IMG/VR virus record: IMGVR_UViG_3300027668_000008
Span: 242,715 to 306,714 of that record
Origin: a virus
Length of the DNA stretch: 64,000 nucleotides
Reading direction: 5' to 3' (one strand)
The stretch's first letter is position 1. Each line of letters starts with the position of its first letter. Under the pieces are notes generated by a model that saw nothing but the letters and a program-made list of their open reading frames with translations, ran no database searches and was not told the DNA's origin. Positions 7,638 through 16,804 of this stretch are shown here, one piece after another. The position numbers and the translations under genes were made by a program.

Positions 7638-10313
7638 ATGGCGTTTCAAGACGACTTAGATAAGTTAAAGAATTTCTCCGGTGGACTGCCAACAGGCCCG
7701 TTAAAAGATTTAGCGGCTAATGGTGTAGGCTTTGCAGAAAAACTTGGCCCAGTTGTTAAGAAGATTGAAGATAGAGGAATACAAGGTATTGGTCTTGATA
7801 GTAACTTAACAGATGTTATTGAAAAAACAAAAGAACAGTTTGCGAACTCTGACGATGCAGTTTTAAACAGCGGAGCAATAAGAGAAGAAGACGGCACGGC
7901 TATTCTCGAAGCAATAAATGAGAAAGCAACAGACACATCTGTAAACAACGCAAAATCAAAACCATTACGAATTAAAGTTACTAACGGATTTTACGAACGT
8001 AAAAATGTGATGCACAGTTTAGCATCGTATACTTACAATTTTGAATTGTATATACTAACATACGAAGATTATAATCAGTTTGTAAATGATCCAACTTTTA
8101 ATATTGAAAATTCCCCACAGCGTTTATTAATTAAATCGGGTGGCGGCAATTATGCTAACAGAAATCCATTTTTTCAAACAGATTTCTTTATGGACGATTT
8201 AGAAATTGATAGTATCATTAGTCCAGGAGGCTCTAACAAAGGTGCAATTAATACAGGAGTAAGTTTTAAGATTTCAGAACCATACGGTATGACATTGTTA
8301 AACAGTTTAGTACTAGCGGCAAATCACTTTGGTGCTTACAACTATATTGAACAACCTTATTTGTTAAAAGTAATGCTAACGGGATTTGATGCCGAAGGTA
8401 GACACGTTGGTAATGCGTTTGCTGGCAAACGTACTAGATATATTCCTATTAGATTTACAGATTTTAAATTTGGTACTAGTGAACAAGGAACTACATACGA
8501 CATAACAGCAATTCCTTATCACAGTATAGGATTACAATCGATTGCGTCTACTATTCCTGTTGATATGCAAATTGAAGCAAAGACAGTGCATGACTTTTTT
8601 AACGTAGCATTAACACTTGATACAGGTAAAGAAGAACGAATACCTGCAGGACCTCCGGGTCAAACTATTATGGTACCTATAAAGCAATTAGAAAAAGGCT
8701 TGACTGGATACTTGAATAAATTAGAAGACGATCATGTAAAGTCAAAACTAAAAGCAGTACCAGACATTTATAATTTTGAAATAGATCCTGACATACTAAA
8801 GTCTAAGATTGTTTTACAAGATGTAATGGATTTAAGTAAAACAGCAAATACAAAAGATGTGGCTAAACAAGCACAACAAAGGTTTACAGATTCGTTTGTA
8901 TTTGACGAAACAACTAAAACATATAGTATAAGAGCAGGTACTAGTATTGTTAATACAATACATAGTATATTACGTTCGTGCGAATATATGACAAACCAAG
9001 TTGTAAGTGCTGACTTAAAAATTGAAGGTATGAGTTTCGAAGAATACCAAGAAGTTGCAAACAAACCTATTGACTTTTATAGAATTGTTCCTAGAATAAC
9101 ATTAGGCCCATTTGATAAAATTAGAAATCAGTATGCCAAACTTATTACATTTGTTATTAAGAAATACCAAATGCATGGTAAAGATTATGAAAACCTAGGA
9201 CAAAAACCAGTTGAATATATTTCAAAATATTATGATTATTTTTACACAGGAAACAATACAGATATTTTAAGTTTTGATATCGAGTTTAATGCGGCTTACT
9301 TCCAAACGTACACTTATAATCAAATGCAAAAAGCAGGATCATTTCCAACACCGTTAGCACAAACAAAACTTGAAGCATTACACGAAGGACAAACTGCTAA
9401 AGCAGGTAACGATCCTATAACAAAATGGACACCTTATATAAGACACGTTGTTACACAATCAGGAACAAGTAACGATATTAACGATCCACAAGTAAGTCAT
9501 AAAGCAACAACTATTGATAACTTTATGCAAAATGTATTTGATCAAGGTGCCGACTTACTACAAATGAATATGCGTATTGTAGGCGATCCAAGTTTTATAC
9601 AAAGTAAAGATTTAAGAAGTGTGTTAGTAGGAGATAGTGACGATTATTATTTGCCAGATGGAAGTTTAAATACAGATAAAGAATGGCACATATATGTTAA
9701 GTTTAGAAACCCAACCGATGTTGACGCTAGTACAGGCTTAATGAAAGGTTTTAATGTAGACGAAACAGGTAAAACTAGTGTTAGTGTGCCCAGTATTAAT
9801 GGACAATATAAAGTATACAAAGTTACTAGCAACTTTTCAGGCGGAACATTCACACAGAATTTAGAATGCGTTAGGGAACGTAAGCAAGAACTCAATGTTA
9901 TTAAAAAGAAAGATGATAACACATCTAGTAACAGAGTAGATAATTTAGAAAGTAACAACACAAATACCACACGACTAATAGGTAAAGTAGATACTAAAGG
10001 CAACAAGATAACAGAAGCTCAACGTAATATGAATATGTCTGCAGATGATTTTGAATATACACCTGACAAGTATTTGTCATCTGATGCAAGGGGCCAACTT
10101 GAAAATGGAAACGTTGATGAATTCTCAAATGTTGGACCACAAGGAATTGGCACTGAAAGCCTAACTTCGAGAGTTAAAAAAATTACGCCAGACATAGTAA
10201 AACCAGGAACAGCAGATAACTTCCAAGGTGAACACCCATTCGGAATACAAGGTGGTGACATCACACAAGAAGAATTAGACTTAGGCTGGACACAAGAGGA
10301 TTTAAGCGACTAG
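7638..10313 (+). CDS. Large baseplate hub-like structural protein
   Basis: An 891-residue protein between gp53 and the gp5 spike. No catalytic motif is visible. The N-terminal 120 residues are helical and acidic. From about residue 115 there is a beta-rich domain (LRIKVTNGFYERKNVMHSLA) of the type found in hub proteins of contractile tails, and a second such block near residues 530-660 (NTDILSFDIEFNAAYFQT). The last 130 residues are polar and probably disordered. Marine T4-like phages carry a protein of this size at this place, sometimes labelled VrlC-like. A hub or hub-extension role is inferred from position and fold pattern; no equivalent T4 gene can be named. Confidence 0.6.
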   Translation: MAFQDDLDKLKNFSGGLPTGPLKDLAANGVGFAEKLGPVVKKIEDRGIQGIGLDSNLTDVIEKTKEQFANSDDAVLNSGAIREEDGTAILEAINEKATDTSVNNAKSKPLRIKVTNGFYERKNVMHSLASYTYNFELYILTYEDYNQFVNDPTFNIENSPQRLLIKSGGGNYANRNPFFQTDFFMDDLEIDSIISPGGSNKGAINTGVSFKISEPYGMTLLNSLVLAANHFGAYNYIEQPYLLKVMLTGFDAEGRHVGNAFAGKRTRYIPIRFTDFKFGTSEQGTTYDITAIPYHSIGLQSIASTIPVDMQIEAKTVHDFFNVALTLDTGKEERIPAGPPGQTIMVPIKQLEKGLTGYLNKLEDDHVKSKLKAVPDIYNFEIDPDILKSKIVLQDVMDLSKTANTKDVAKQAQQRFTDSFVFDETTKTYSIRAGTSIVNTIHSILRSCEYMTNQVVSADLKIEGMSFEEYQEVANKPIDFYRIVPRITLGPFDKIRNQYAKLITFVIKKYQMHGKDYENLGQKPVEYISKYYDYFYTGNNTDILSFDIEFNAAYFQTYTYNQMQKAGSFPTPLAQTKLEALHEGQTAKAGNDPITKWTPYIRHVVTQSGTSNDINDPQVSHKATTIDNFMQNVFDQGADLLQMNMRIVGDPSFIQSKDLRSVLVGDSDDYYLPDGSLNTDKEWHIYVKFRNPTDVDASTGLMKGFNVDETGKTSVSVPSINGQYKVYKVTSNFSGGTFTQNLECVRERKQELNVIKKKDDNTSSNRVDNLESNNTNTTRLIGKVDTKGNKITEAQRNMNMSADDFEYTPDKYLSSDARGQLENGNVDEFSNVGPQGIGTESLTSRVKKITPDIVKPGTADNFQGEHPFGIQGGDITQEELDLGWTQEDLSD

Positions 10314-10314
10314 T

Positions 10315-11673
10315 ATGCCAACATTTCAACAATATATTAATAAAATCAACCCAGACTTAGATGTCAATAAAAAAGGCTCTATAGTTGACCCCGGACCGTA
10401 TGAAGCCATTATTAAAAACAACAATGACTCGAGACGTACTGGGCGTATGGATGTTTACATTGCTTCACTAGGCGGTATACCTGATGATCCGAGAAGTTGG
10501 ATACCTGTAAAGTATATGAGTCCGTTTTTAGGAACAACTGATCAAGGTTTATTAGATAAGCAAGAACAAACTGCAATGTATAGTTATGGTATGTGGTTAA
10601 CACTGCCTGATCCTGGAAGTAAAGTAGTTGTTGTCTTTTTAGAAGGACAGAGAAACAACGGAGTTATAATTGGTTCAGTAGTAGATGATGTTGCTAATCA
10701 TATGACACCTGGATTGGCTAGTAGTAAGAAGTGGCTTAAAACAGAAGAAGTAACAACATTATTTCCTACTCTAGAACCAGATACAGACTTTTTACCAGTA
10801 ACAGAATTTAATACTAAAGTTGTTAGAGATTCGAGACAAACAAATACAATTTATCGTCCTGTGAATATCGAACTTGCTAAAATTTTAAAAGCACAAGGTC
10901 TTATTGGAGATAATATCAGAGGGCAAAGTTTTAGTACTCCTCAAAGAGAAAACAATAGTCAAGTGTTCGGACTTTCAACACCGGGTAGAGGCGATAAAGA
11001 TCCAGCATCAGATCCAGCATTAAAAACAAAAATGCAAAACGGAGAAGCAACTGCTGAAGATTTACAAATTAGAAAACGTTTCCCAGGACACAGTCTTGTT
11101 TTAGATGATGGTGATTCAGAGGGTGCAAGTAAATTAGTTCGCTTACGCACAAGTACTGGACATCAGATATTAATGGACGACACAAATAACTTAATTTATA
11201 TTGCAACAAACAACGGTAATGCTTGGATAGAAATGTCTGAGCATGGTAAAATAGATATACATAGTGAAGATAGTATTAGTATACATACTGCAAAAAATAT
11301 TAATATGACTGCGGAGAAAAGTATTAACTTAGAAGCAGGCGAGAAAGTAAACATTAAATCTATGGTTGATATAAACTTGGATACAAACAACATTAATACA
11401 ATGGCACAAGGAGATACAAAAATTACTTCGGGTGCAACATCACATATTAACTCGGGCACTTCGCATTTAGAAACTGCAACTGCTATTCATATGAATGGTG
11501 GAACAGCGGCAAGTCAAGCGGCAAGGATACCAACAAACAATGTACCAACTGTTAAATTAGAAGAAAAAGAATGGATCGCAGGACCACCTAAGACTTATAT
11601 TTCAAAACGTGTACCACAACACGAGCCATGGACAGTACACGAGGACACAACCCCTGGAGCAGATGACTCATGA
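10315..11673 (+). CDS. 5: gp5-like baseplate spike (OB-fold plus beta-helix), no lysozyme
   Basis: A 452-residue spike protein. Residues about 20-125 form the OB-fold typical of gp5/VgrG (PYEAIIKNNNDSRRTGRMDVYI ... LPDPGSKVVVVFLEGQRNNGVIIGSV). Residues about 255-400 contain the gp5 hallmark VRLRTSTGHQILMDDT and then short repeats such as IDIHSEDSISIHTAKNINM that build the triple-stranded beta-helix needle. Unlike T4 gp5 there is no lysozyme domain between the two. That activity appears to have moved to the PAAR fusion downstream. It begins one base after the previous stop, and its TGA overlaps a tiny membrane-protein gene. Confidence 0.85.
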   Translation: MPTFQQYINKINPDLDVNKKGSIVDPGPYEAIIKNNNDSRRTGRMDVYIASLGGIPDDPRSWIPVKYMSPFLGTTDQGLLDKQEQTAMYSYGMWLTLPDPGSKVVVVFLEGQRNNGVIIGSVVDDVANHMTPGLASSKKWLKTEEVTTLFPTLEPDTDFLPVTEFNTKVVRDSRQTNTIYRPVNIELAKILKAQGLIGDNIRGQSFSTPQRENNSQVFGLSTPGRGDKDPASDPALKTKMQNGEATAEDLQIRKRFPGHSLVLDDGDSEGASKLVRLRTSTGHQILMDDTNNLIYIATNNGNAWIEMSEHGKIDIHSEDSISIHTAKNINMTAEKSINLEAGEKVNIKSMVDINLDTNNINTMAQGDTKITSGATSHINSGTSHLETATAIHMNGGTAASQAARIPTNNVPTVKLEEKEWIAGPPKTYISKRVPQHEPWTVHEDTTPGADDS

Positions 11674-11786
11674 TGGGTAAATTCATCATAACAGCATTTG
11701 TTCTTGGTTTTATAATTGGGTGGATAGCCGGTGGGTTAGATACAAACATTGACCCTAATATGTTTGGTAAAGGGATAGTAGGATAA
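11670..11786 (+). CDS. 38-residue single-span membrane peptide
   Basis: The frame begins ATGATG at 11670, overlapping the gp5 stop, and ends with TAA at 11784-11786, overlapping the PAAR gene start. The peptide is one hydrophobic segment (FIITAFVLGFIIGWIAGG) followed by a short polar tail (DTNIDPNMFGKG). The overlaps at both ends argue that it is translated as part of the spike operon. The role is unknown: a small membrane peptide beside the cell-puncturing device could aid inner-membrane penetration or be a holin-like accessory, but nothing in the sequence proves either. Confidence 0.6.
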   Translation: MMGKFIITAFVLGFIIGWIAGGLDTNIDPNMFGKGIVG

Positions 11787-12868
11787 TGGGTATAGCCATT
11801 CACAGACACGGTGATGACAGAAGTTGTGGAGCAACAACAGTTGTTTCAAATCAAAGTACAGTTACAGCCGATGGCTCATTAGTATCTGTACAACCAGATG
11901 AAAACTCACATGGTGGCGGTCCTTTAACTTCACAAGCAAACGGTGTGTTTATTAATGACAAGTTAGTTATTAGGAACGGAGACCCAGGAGGTGCTGATCC
12001 TGTACCTGGACACGTTGCCACACCAGCATCAAGTGGAAGCGGAACTGTATTTGTTGGCTTTCCAACTGCAAGGGCATTAAGTCCTACAACTATTGCTTTT
12101 GAAATAGAAGACCAACCAACACAAACACCTATTACTGATCAACCAGACAGAGCAGAATCAAACACACCAGGTGGCGGCGCTATTGCTCCAAGAGTAGATG
12201 GTGGTCCATTTGTTAATGCAGGTGTAGAGTTTACTCCAGGCGAACCGAGTCTTTGCACAAGAACAGATATCGGAACGTTATCTGAAAGGTATGAGAGTAA
12301 TGGAGACCCTGCCGCAATAGGCAGAGATAGAACAGGTGGTTATAGTTATGGAACATATCAAATTGCAACAAAAGTAGGAACTATGAATAGTTTTATTTCT
12401 TATATGAATCAGTATCCAGATATGTATAGTCAATTACAAAGTGCAGGCGGCAACGCAGGTGCAACTAGTGGAACAACGGCATTTAAAAATACTTGGATAT
12501 CGTTAGCCGCAGATCCCCAATTTAAACAAGCACAACACGACTTCATACAAGTAACACACTATGATAAATTAGTTAAAAAAATTAAAAACGACACTGGCAT
12601 AGACATATGTGATGGAACGCATTGTAACGGGCTACAAGACGCAGTATGGAGTATAAGTGTACAACATGGTCCTGGTAGTAGAATATGTACAATAGGCATA
12701 GGTGCCGCTGGAGCAGATCCATCAGATGACGATATAATTAATGCAATTTATAACGAACGAGACAATGTTGGCAAGTATTTTCGAAGTTCGACAGCAAAAG
12801 TAAAACAAAGTGTGGCAAACAGATTTACATATGAGCGCCAAGGTGCTCTGCAAATGTGTGGAATTTAA
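11786..12868 (+). CDS. PAAR tip fused to a peptidoglycan hydrolase domain
   Basis: A 360-residue fusion. Residues 1 to about 95 are a PAAR tip (IHRHGDDRSCGATTVV ... FINDKLVIRNGDPGG ... GHVATPASSGSGTVFVG) with candidate metal ligands Cys14, His42 and His76. A proline- and threonine-rich linker follows to about 155. The rest (ERYESNGDPAAIGRD, then YSYGTYQIATKVGTMNSF) resembles the lysozyme-like C-terminal domain of VgrG3-type type VI effectors; Glu170 is the natural catalytic candidate. It would tip the gp5 needle and open the peptidoglycan layer during injection, replacing the internal lysozyme of T4 gp5. Start ATG overlaps the previous TAA. Confidence 0.8.
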   Translation: MGIAIHRHGDDRSCGATTVVSNQSTVTADGSLVSVQPDENSHGGGPLTSQANGVFINDKLVIRNGDPGGADPVPGHVATPASSGSGTVFVGFPTARALSPTTIAFEIEDQPTQTPITDQPDRAESNTPGGGAIAPRVDGGPFVNAGVEFTPGEPSLCTRTDIGTLSERYESNGDPAAIGRDRTGGYSYGTYQIATKVGTMNSFISYMNQYPDMYSQLQSAGGNAGATSGTTAFKNTWISLAADPQFKQAQHDFIQVTHYDKLVKKIKNDTGIDICDGTHCNGLQDAVWSISVQHGPGSRICTIGIGAAGADPSDDDIINAIYNERDNVGKYFRSSTAKVKQSVANRFTYERQGALQMCGI

Positions 12869-12872
12869 AGTA

Positions 12873-12880
12873 GGTAAATA
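12873..12880 (+). promoter_or_regulatory. Possible late promoter element before gp25
   Basis: GGTAAATA followed by CTA resembles the other late elements in the window. It is only 5 bases from the gp25 ATG, so a transcript would start at or inside the start codon. It could give a leaderless message or be chance. Confidence 0.3.
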
Positions 12881-12885
12881 CTAGT

Positions 12886-13263
12886 ATGGCAATATATAAA
12901 GGTTATTCATCAGTAGGTAGGAATTTTGAAGGAACTGAAATGACAGATTCTTCACTAGTTCGTGCTGATTTGTTAAATCATCTCAATACAAGACCCGGCG
13001 AACGTCTAATGCATCCAGATTTTGGTTGTTTAGTTTGGCAGTATCTTTTCGACCCATTCACTGATGGTGCTAAATTTAACATAATTGAAAACCTTCAAGA
13101 TATTGTTAAAGCAGATCCTAGAGTAGTACTCCGGGATATAGAAGTTGCTGAATTCGAACATGGTTTATCCGTATCACTAGACTTGGTATATGCAGAAACG
13201 AACGAAGTAGAGACGATGAAGGTCAATTTTGACCAACGTAACTCTTCTGCCGTTCAAGTATAA
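12886..13263 (+). CDS. 25: gp25-like baseplate wedge protein
   Basis: A 125-residue member of the gp25/lysozyme-like wedge family, also known from type VI secretion (TssE). The diagnostic stretch is LLNHLNTRPGERLMHPDFGC, followed by LVWQYLFDPF and the alternating beta and alpha pattern to the end. In T4, gp25 with gp6 and gp53 makes the inner wedge that triggers sheath contraction. It lies directly before gp6, the usual order. Confidence 0.92.
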   Translation: MAIYKGYSSVGRNFEGTEMTDSSLVRADLLNHLNTRPGERLMHPDFGCLVWQYLFDPFTDGAKFNIIENLQDIVKADPRVVLRDIEVAEFEHGLSVSLDLVYAETNEVETMKVNFDQRNSSAVQV

Positions 13264-13282
13264 TATACCCAGTTTAAAATAC

Positions 13283-13291
13283 GAATAAATA
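13283..13291 (+). promoter_or_regulatory. Late promoter before gp6
   Basis: GAATAAATA followed by CATATAATAG, 27 bases before the gp6 start codon. The core AATAAATA matches the elements before two fibre genes. A TATAAT also occurs just downstream at 13294-13299, without a clear -35 box. Confidence 0.65.
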
Positions 13292-13318
13292 CATATAATA
13301 GAGCGTGGATATTAAATA

Positions 13319-16300
13319 ATGAGCACCAGTAAAAGACAAAATAGCCTTTTTGTATCTGAAGATTGGACTAAGATCTATCAGACATTCCGTGACGCGGACT
13401 TCCAGTCGTATGACTATGAGACGTTGCGTTCAACGATGGTTCAGTACCTACGCAATAATTACCCAGAAGATTTTAACGATTATATTGAAAGTTCAGAGTT
13501 TGTAGCTCTTATGGACTTGATTGCTTACTTTGGACAAAGTTTGGCATTTAGAGCAGATTTAAATGCAAGAGAAAACTTCTTAGAAACAGCACAAAGAAGA
13601 GACAGTGTATTACGTTTGGCAAAACTTTTAAGTTACCAACCTAAAAGAAACCAGCCAGCAAGAGGTATGTTAAAGATTGCTAACATACAAACAACTGAAG
13701 ATGTTTATGACAGTTCAGGACGTAACTTGTCAGGAAGTTTCATTGTATACAATGATAACACTAATCCAGATTATCTAGAACATTTTGCAACAATATTAAA
13801 TGCAAGTATGGCAAGTGCTCAGAGTTTTGGTAATCCTGCATTATCAAAAACATTAAGCAGTATTAAAACAGAATTATACGAACTTAACACATTACCTGAT
13901 ACTTTACCAGTATTACCATTCACAGCAGATGTGGCAGGCGAAAGTATGACCTTTGAAGTTGTTAACGGAACATTTCAAAACAAAGAATATATTTACGAGA
14001 AAAGTCCTAAACCGGGCAACACATTTAATATGTTCTATAGACAAGACGGCAAAGGTGCAAGTTCGAGCAACACAGGTTTCTTTGTATACTTTAAACAAGG
14101 TTCACTGGAATCAGTAGAATTTAATTTAGAATCTGCATTAAGCAACCGTATTGTTAGTGTAGACAAAGATGGAATTAACAATGATGACATTTGGTTATAC
14201 AATATTGATAACCTAGGAAACGTTGCTGACGAATGGACTAAAGTTCCAGCAATAACAGGTGCTAACGTAATTTACAATAGTTTAAGTGAAAACGTTCGTT
14301 CTCTTTATGCAGTTAACAGCAAACAAAATGACCAAGTAGACTTACTATTCGGTGATGGAGTATTTTCAAATATTCCAGTAGGTAACTTTAGAAGTTATCA
14401 AAGAGTTAGTAATGGTAGAACTTACAGAGTTAAGCCCAACGACATTAAAGGAATTAAACTAGATATTCCTTATGTAAGCAGAACAGGTGGCGTAGAAACT
14501 TTAACAATTGGTTTAAGTTTGCAATACACTATTGATAATGCAACTGCAAGAGATAGTATCGAAGATATTAAACTAAAAGCACCACAACAATACTACACAC
14601 AAAACAGAATGGTTAACGGAGAAGATTACAATATTTTCCCTTTAACTAACTTTAATAACATTATTAAAAGTAAATCTGTTAACAGAACAAGTAGTGGTAT
14701 TAGTAGATTCTTAGATATCAAAGATGTTACTGGAAAGTATTCTAGTACAAACATCTTTGCTAACGACGGTGCAATTTATAAAAACGAATTCTTAAACAAC
14801 AAAACTTTTAATTGGATTAATGATAACGATATCTATAATGCAATTAGAAATACTGTTGAACCAGTTTTACGAAGTAAAGAGATGGAACACTTTTACTTTA
14901 AAAACTTCTCAAAAGTTGACTTATCTTCTCTTAACAGTTCATGGACAAGAGTAAGTGTTGGATCAAATAAAAGTACAGGTTACTTTAAAGACTCGACAGG
15001 TGATGTTGCACAAGTTGGAAGTGTAAGTAGTAACAATTTACAGTATGTAAAACATAGTGGACTTGTTACATTTACTGCTCCTACCGGAAAACACTTTATG
15101 GAAAACGGCACGTTAATGACAGGAGCCGCAAGTCATCCAGGAAGTACAGATAAAACATATGCCGGTATTATTAGTATTAATAATAACGGACTGGGTTCTA
15201 ATGCAGGTAAAGTAACAGCATACACAGGTGCAGTTAGTTTAAATGAAAATATACCAACAGGTGCTATACTTAAAAATGTATTACCAAGTTTTGTATCAGA
15301 TCTACCTTCAGCAATGGAAAGTGAAATATTTACAAATATTAAACAGTATAAAAACTTTGCATTAGGATTTGATCATTTACTAGGAACATGGTACATTATT
15401 GCTAATAGAGACATCAGCACATCAAATGTATTCAACAACGGTAATGCAAAAAATACAACAAATTCAAACTTAGATGCAAGTTGGTTAGTTAAATTTACAA
15501 CTGACGGTGCAACTTATAATATTGCATACAGAGGTTTAGAATATTTCTTTAGTAGTGTAGAAGAAACACGTTTTTACTTTGATACTACAAGTAAAATATT
15601 TGACCCAGTAACAGGTTTAAGTAAAAAAGATAACATCGAAGTATTGGGTATTAACACAAAGCCAGATACAAATGATGCACTAGTAAAAACTATTCCGTTT
15701 AATGTTTATAACATTGTTACAGACACAGATGGTTATAGTGACAACACAAAGATTTTAGTTACGTTCGCTGACAACGACGACGACGGTGTTATTGACAATC
15801 CAAATGCGTTTGACGAAGTAGTAGGTGATGAGTCTGTTACACTAGCAAACAATTTAAGAAAGTTTGTATTCCAAAAACGTCAAGCAGACTATGACAACTT
15901 TAACAAATATGTAACAGTTGCAGGTTCACTTGTTAATCACGACTACAACACTAAAACAGATATTAATACTATTATTAACAGTTTAGTTACTAACACAGTA
16001 TTATATACAACCGAAGATAAAAAGTTTTATGTAGTAAAAGAAAACAACAATGTTAAATCATTAGTTGAAAGTTTAGACTACAAAGTGTACACAGGACGAG
16101 ATGGACTTAAATTCCACTATACACATAATGCACCAAACGATAGACGTATTGACCCAAGTCCAGGAAACATTATTGACATTTTTGTATTAACTAAAAATTA
16201 TAGTGATGCATATGTTCAGTATATTACTGACGCAACAGGCACAGTAGTAGAACCTACTAAACCAACAGTTAATAGTTTACGTTCGCAGTTTGGTACATTA

Positions 16301-16804
16301 GAAGGTTACAAAACATTAAGTGATGCACTTGTTTTACATAGTGCAAAGTTTAAACCATTGTTTGGTACAAAAGCAAACTCGCAACTACAAGCAGTATTTA
16401 AAGTAGTCAAGAATCCAGGCTTTAGTATTAGTGATAGTGAAATCAAAACAAAACTAGTAACAGCATTGAATGAATACTTTGCAGTTTCTAACTGGGACTT
16501 TGGAGAAACGTTTTACTTCTCAGAGTTAAGTGCATATTTGCATACTTCTCTTACACCATACTTAAACAGTGTGGTATTAGTACCTAGCGACAGTTCACAA
16601 GGATTTGGTAGTTTATATCAAGTAAGTTGTGAACACGATGAAATATTTGCCAATGCGGCAACTGTTAATGATGTACAAATTATTGACGCAATTACAGCCG
16701 CAGGTATCAAAGCAACTGGTACAGTTAACACAGGCACATCTACAACGTCAAGTATCTCACAAAGTTCAACTAATACAACTAGCTCTGGAGGCTCCGGCTA
16801 TTAA
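13319..16804 (+). CDS. 6: gp6-like baseplate wedge protein
   Basis: A 1161-residue protein. The N-terminal 250 residues are typical of gp6 and of the Mu gp47/J family: FQSYDYETLRSTMVQYLRNNYP, then LMDLIAYFGQSLAFRADLNARENFLETAQRRDSVLRLAKLLSY. This region makes the wedge dimer ring that reorganises on contraction. The C-terminal part (IKTKLVTALNEYFAVSNWDFGETFYFSELSAYL) also matches the family. The central 600 residues are an expansion relative to T4 gp6 (about 660 residues), as in marine phages. The last 35 residues are Ser/Thr/Gly-rich. Its TAA overlaps the ATG of the giant gene. Confidence 0.9.
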   Translation: MSTSKRQNSLFVSEDWTKIYQTFRDADFQSYDYETLRSTMVQYLRNNYPEDFNDYIESSEFVALMDLIAYFGQSLAFRADLNARENFLETAQRRDSVLRLAKLLSYQPKRNQPARGMLKIANIQTTEDVYDSSGRNLSGSFIVYNDNTNPDYLEHFATILNASMASAQSFGNPALSKTLSSIKTELYELNTLPDTLPVLPFTADVAGESMTFEVVNGTFQNKEYIYEKSPKPGNTFNMFYRQDGKGASSSNTGFFVYFKQGSLESVEFNLESALSNRIVSVDKDGINNDDIWLYNIDNLGNVADEWTKVPAITGANVIYNSLSENVRSLYAVNSKQNDQVDLLFGDGVFSNIPVGNFRSYQRVSNGRTYRVKPNDIKGIKLDIPYVSRTGGVETLTIGLSLQYTIDNATARDSIEDIKLKAPQQYYTQNRMVNGEDYNIFPLTNFNNIIKSKSVNRTSSGISRFLDIKDVTGKYSSTNIFANDGAIYKNEFLNNKTFNWINDNDIYNAIRNTVEPVLRSKEMEHFYFKNFSKVDLSSLNSSWTRVSVGSNKSTGYFKDSTGDVAQVGSVSSNNLQYVKHSGLVTFTAPTGKHFMENGTLMTGAASHPGSTDKTYAGIISINNNGLGSNAGKVTAYTGAVSLNENIPTGAILKNVLPSFVSDLPSAMESEIFTNIKQYKNFALGFDHLLGTWYIIANRDISTSNVFNNGNAKNTTNSNLDASWLVKFTTDGATYNIAYRGLEYFFSSVEETRFYFDTTSKIFDPVTGLSKKDNIEVLGINTKPDTNDALVKTIPFNVYNIVTDTDGYSDNTKILVTFADNDDDGVIDNPNAFDEVVGDESVTLANNLRKFVFQKRQADYDNFNKYVTVAGSLVNHDYNTKTDINTIINSLVTNTVLYTTEDKKFYVVKENNNVKSLVESLDYKVYTGRDGLKFHYTHNAPNDRRIDPSPGNIIDIFVLTKNYSDAYVQYITDATGTVVEPTKPTVNSLRSQFGTLEGYKTLSDALVLHSAKFKPLFGTKANSQLQAVFKVVKNPGFSISDSEIKTKLVTALNEYFAVSNWDFGETFYFSELSAYLHTSLTPYLNSVVLVPSDSSQGFGSLYQVSCEHDEIFANAATVNDVQIIDAITAAGIKATGTVNTGTSTTSSISQSSTNTTSSGGSGY

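Noticed and set aside
9647-10006. 119-codon open frame on the minus strand within the hub-like gene, and similar long antisense frames under the giant gene, the fibres and the radical SAM genes
   Set aside because: They are shadows of well-supported plus-strand genes. Their translations are hydrophobic or repetitive without family patterns and have no promoters or ribosome binding sites.
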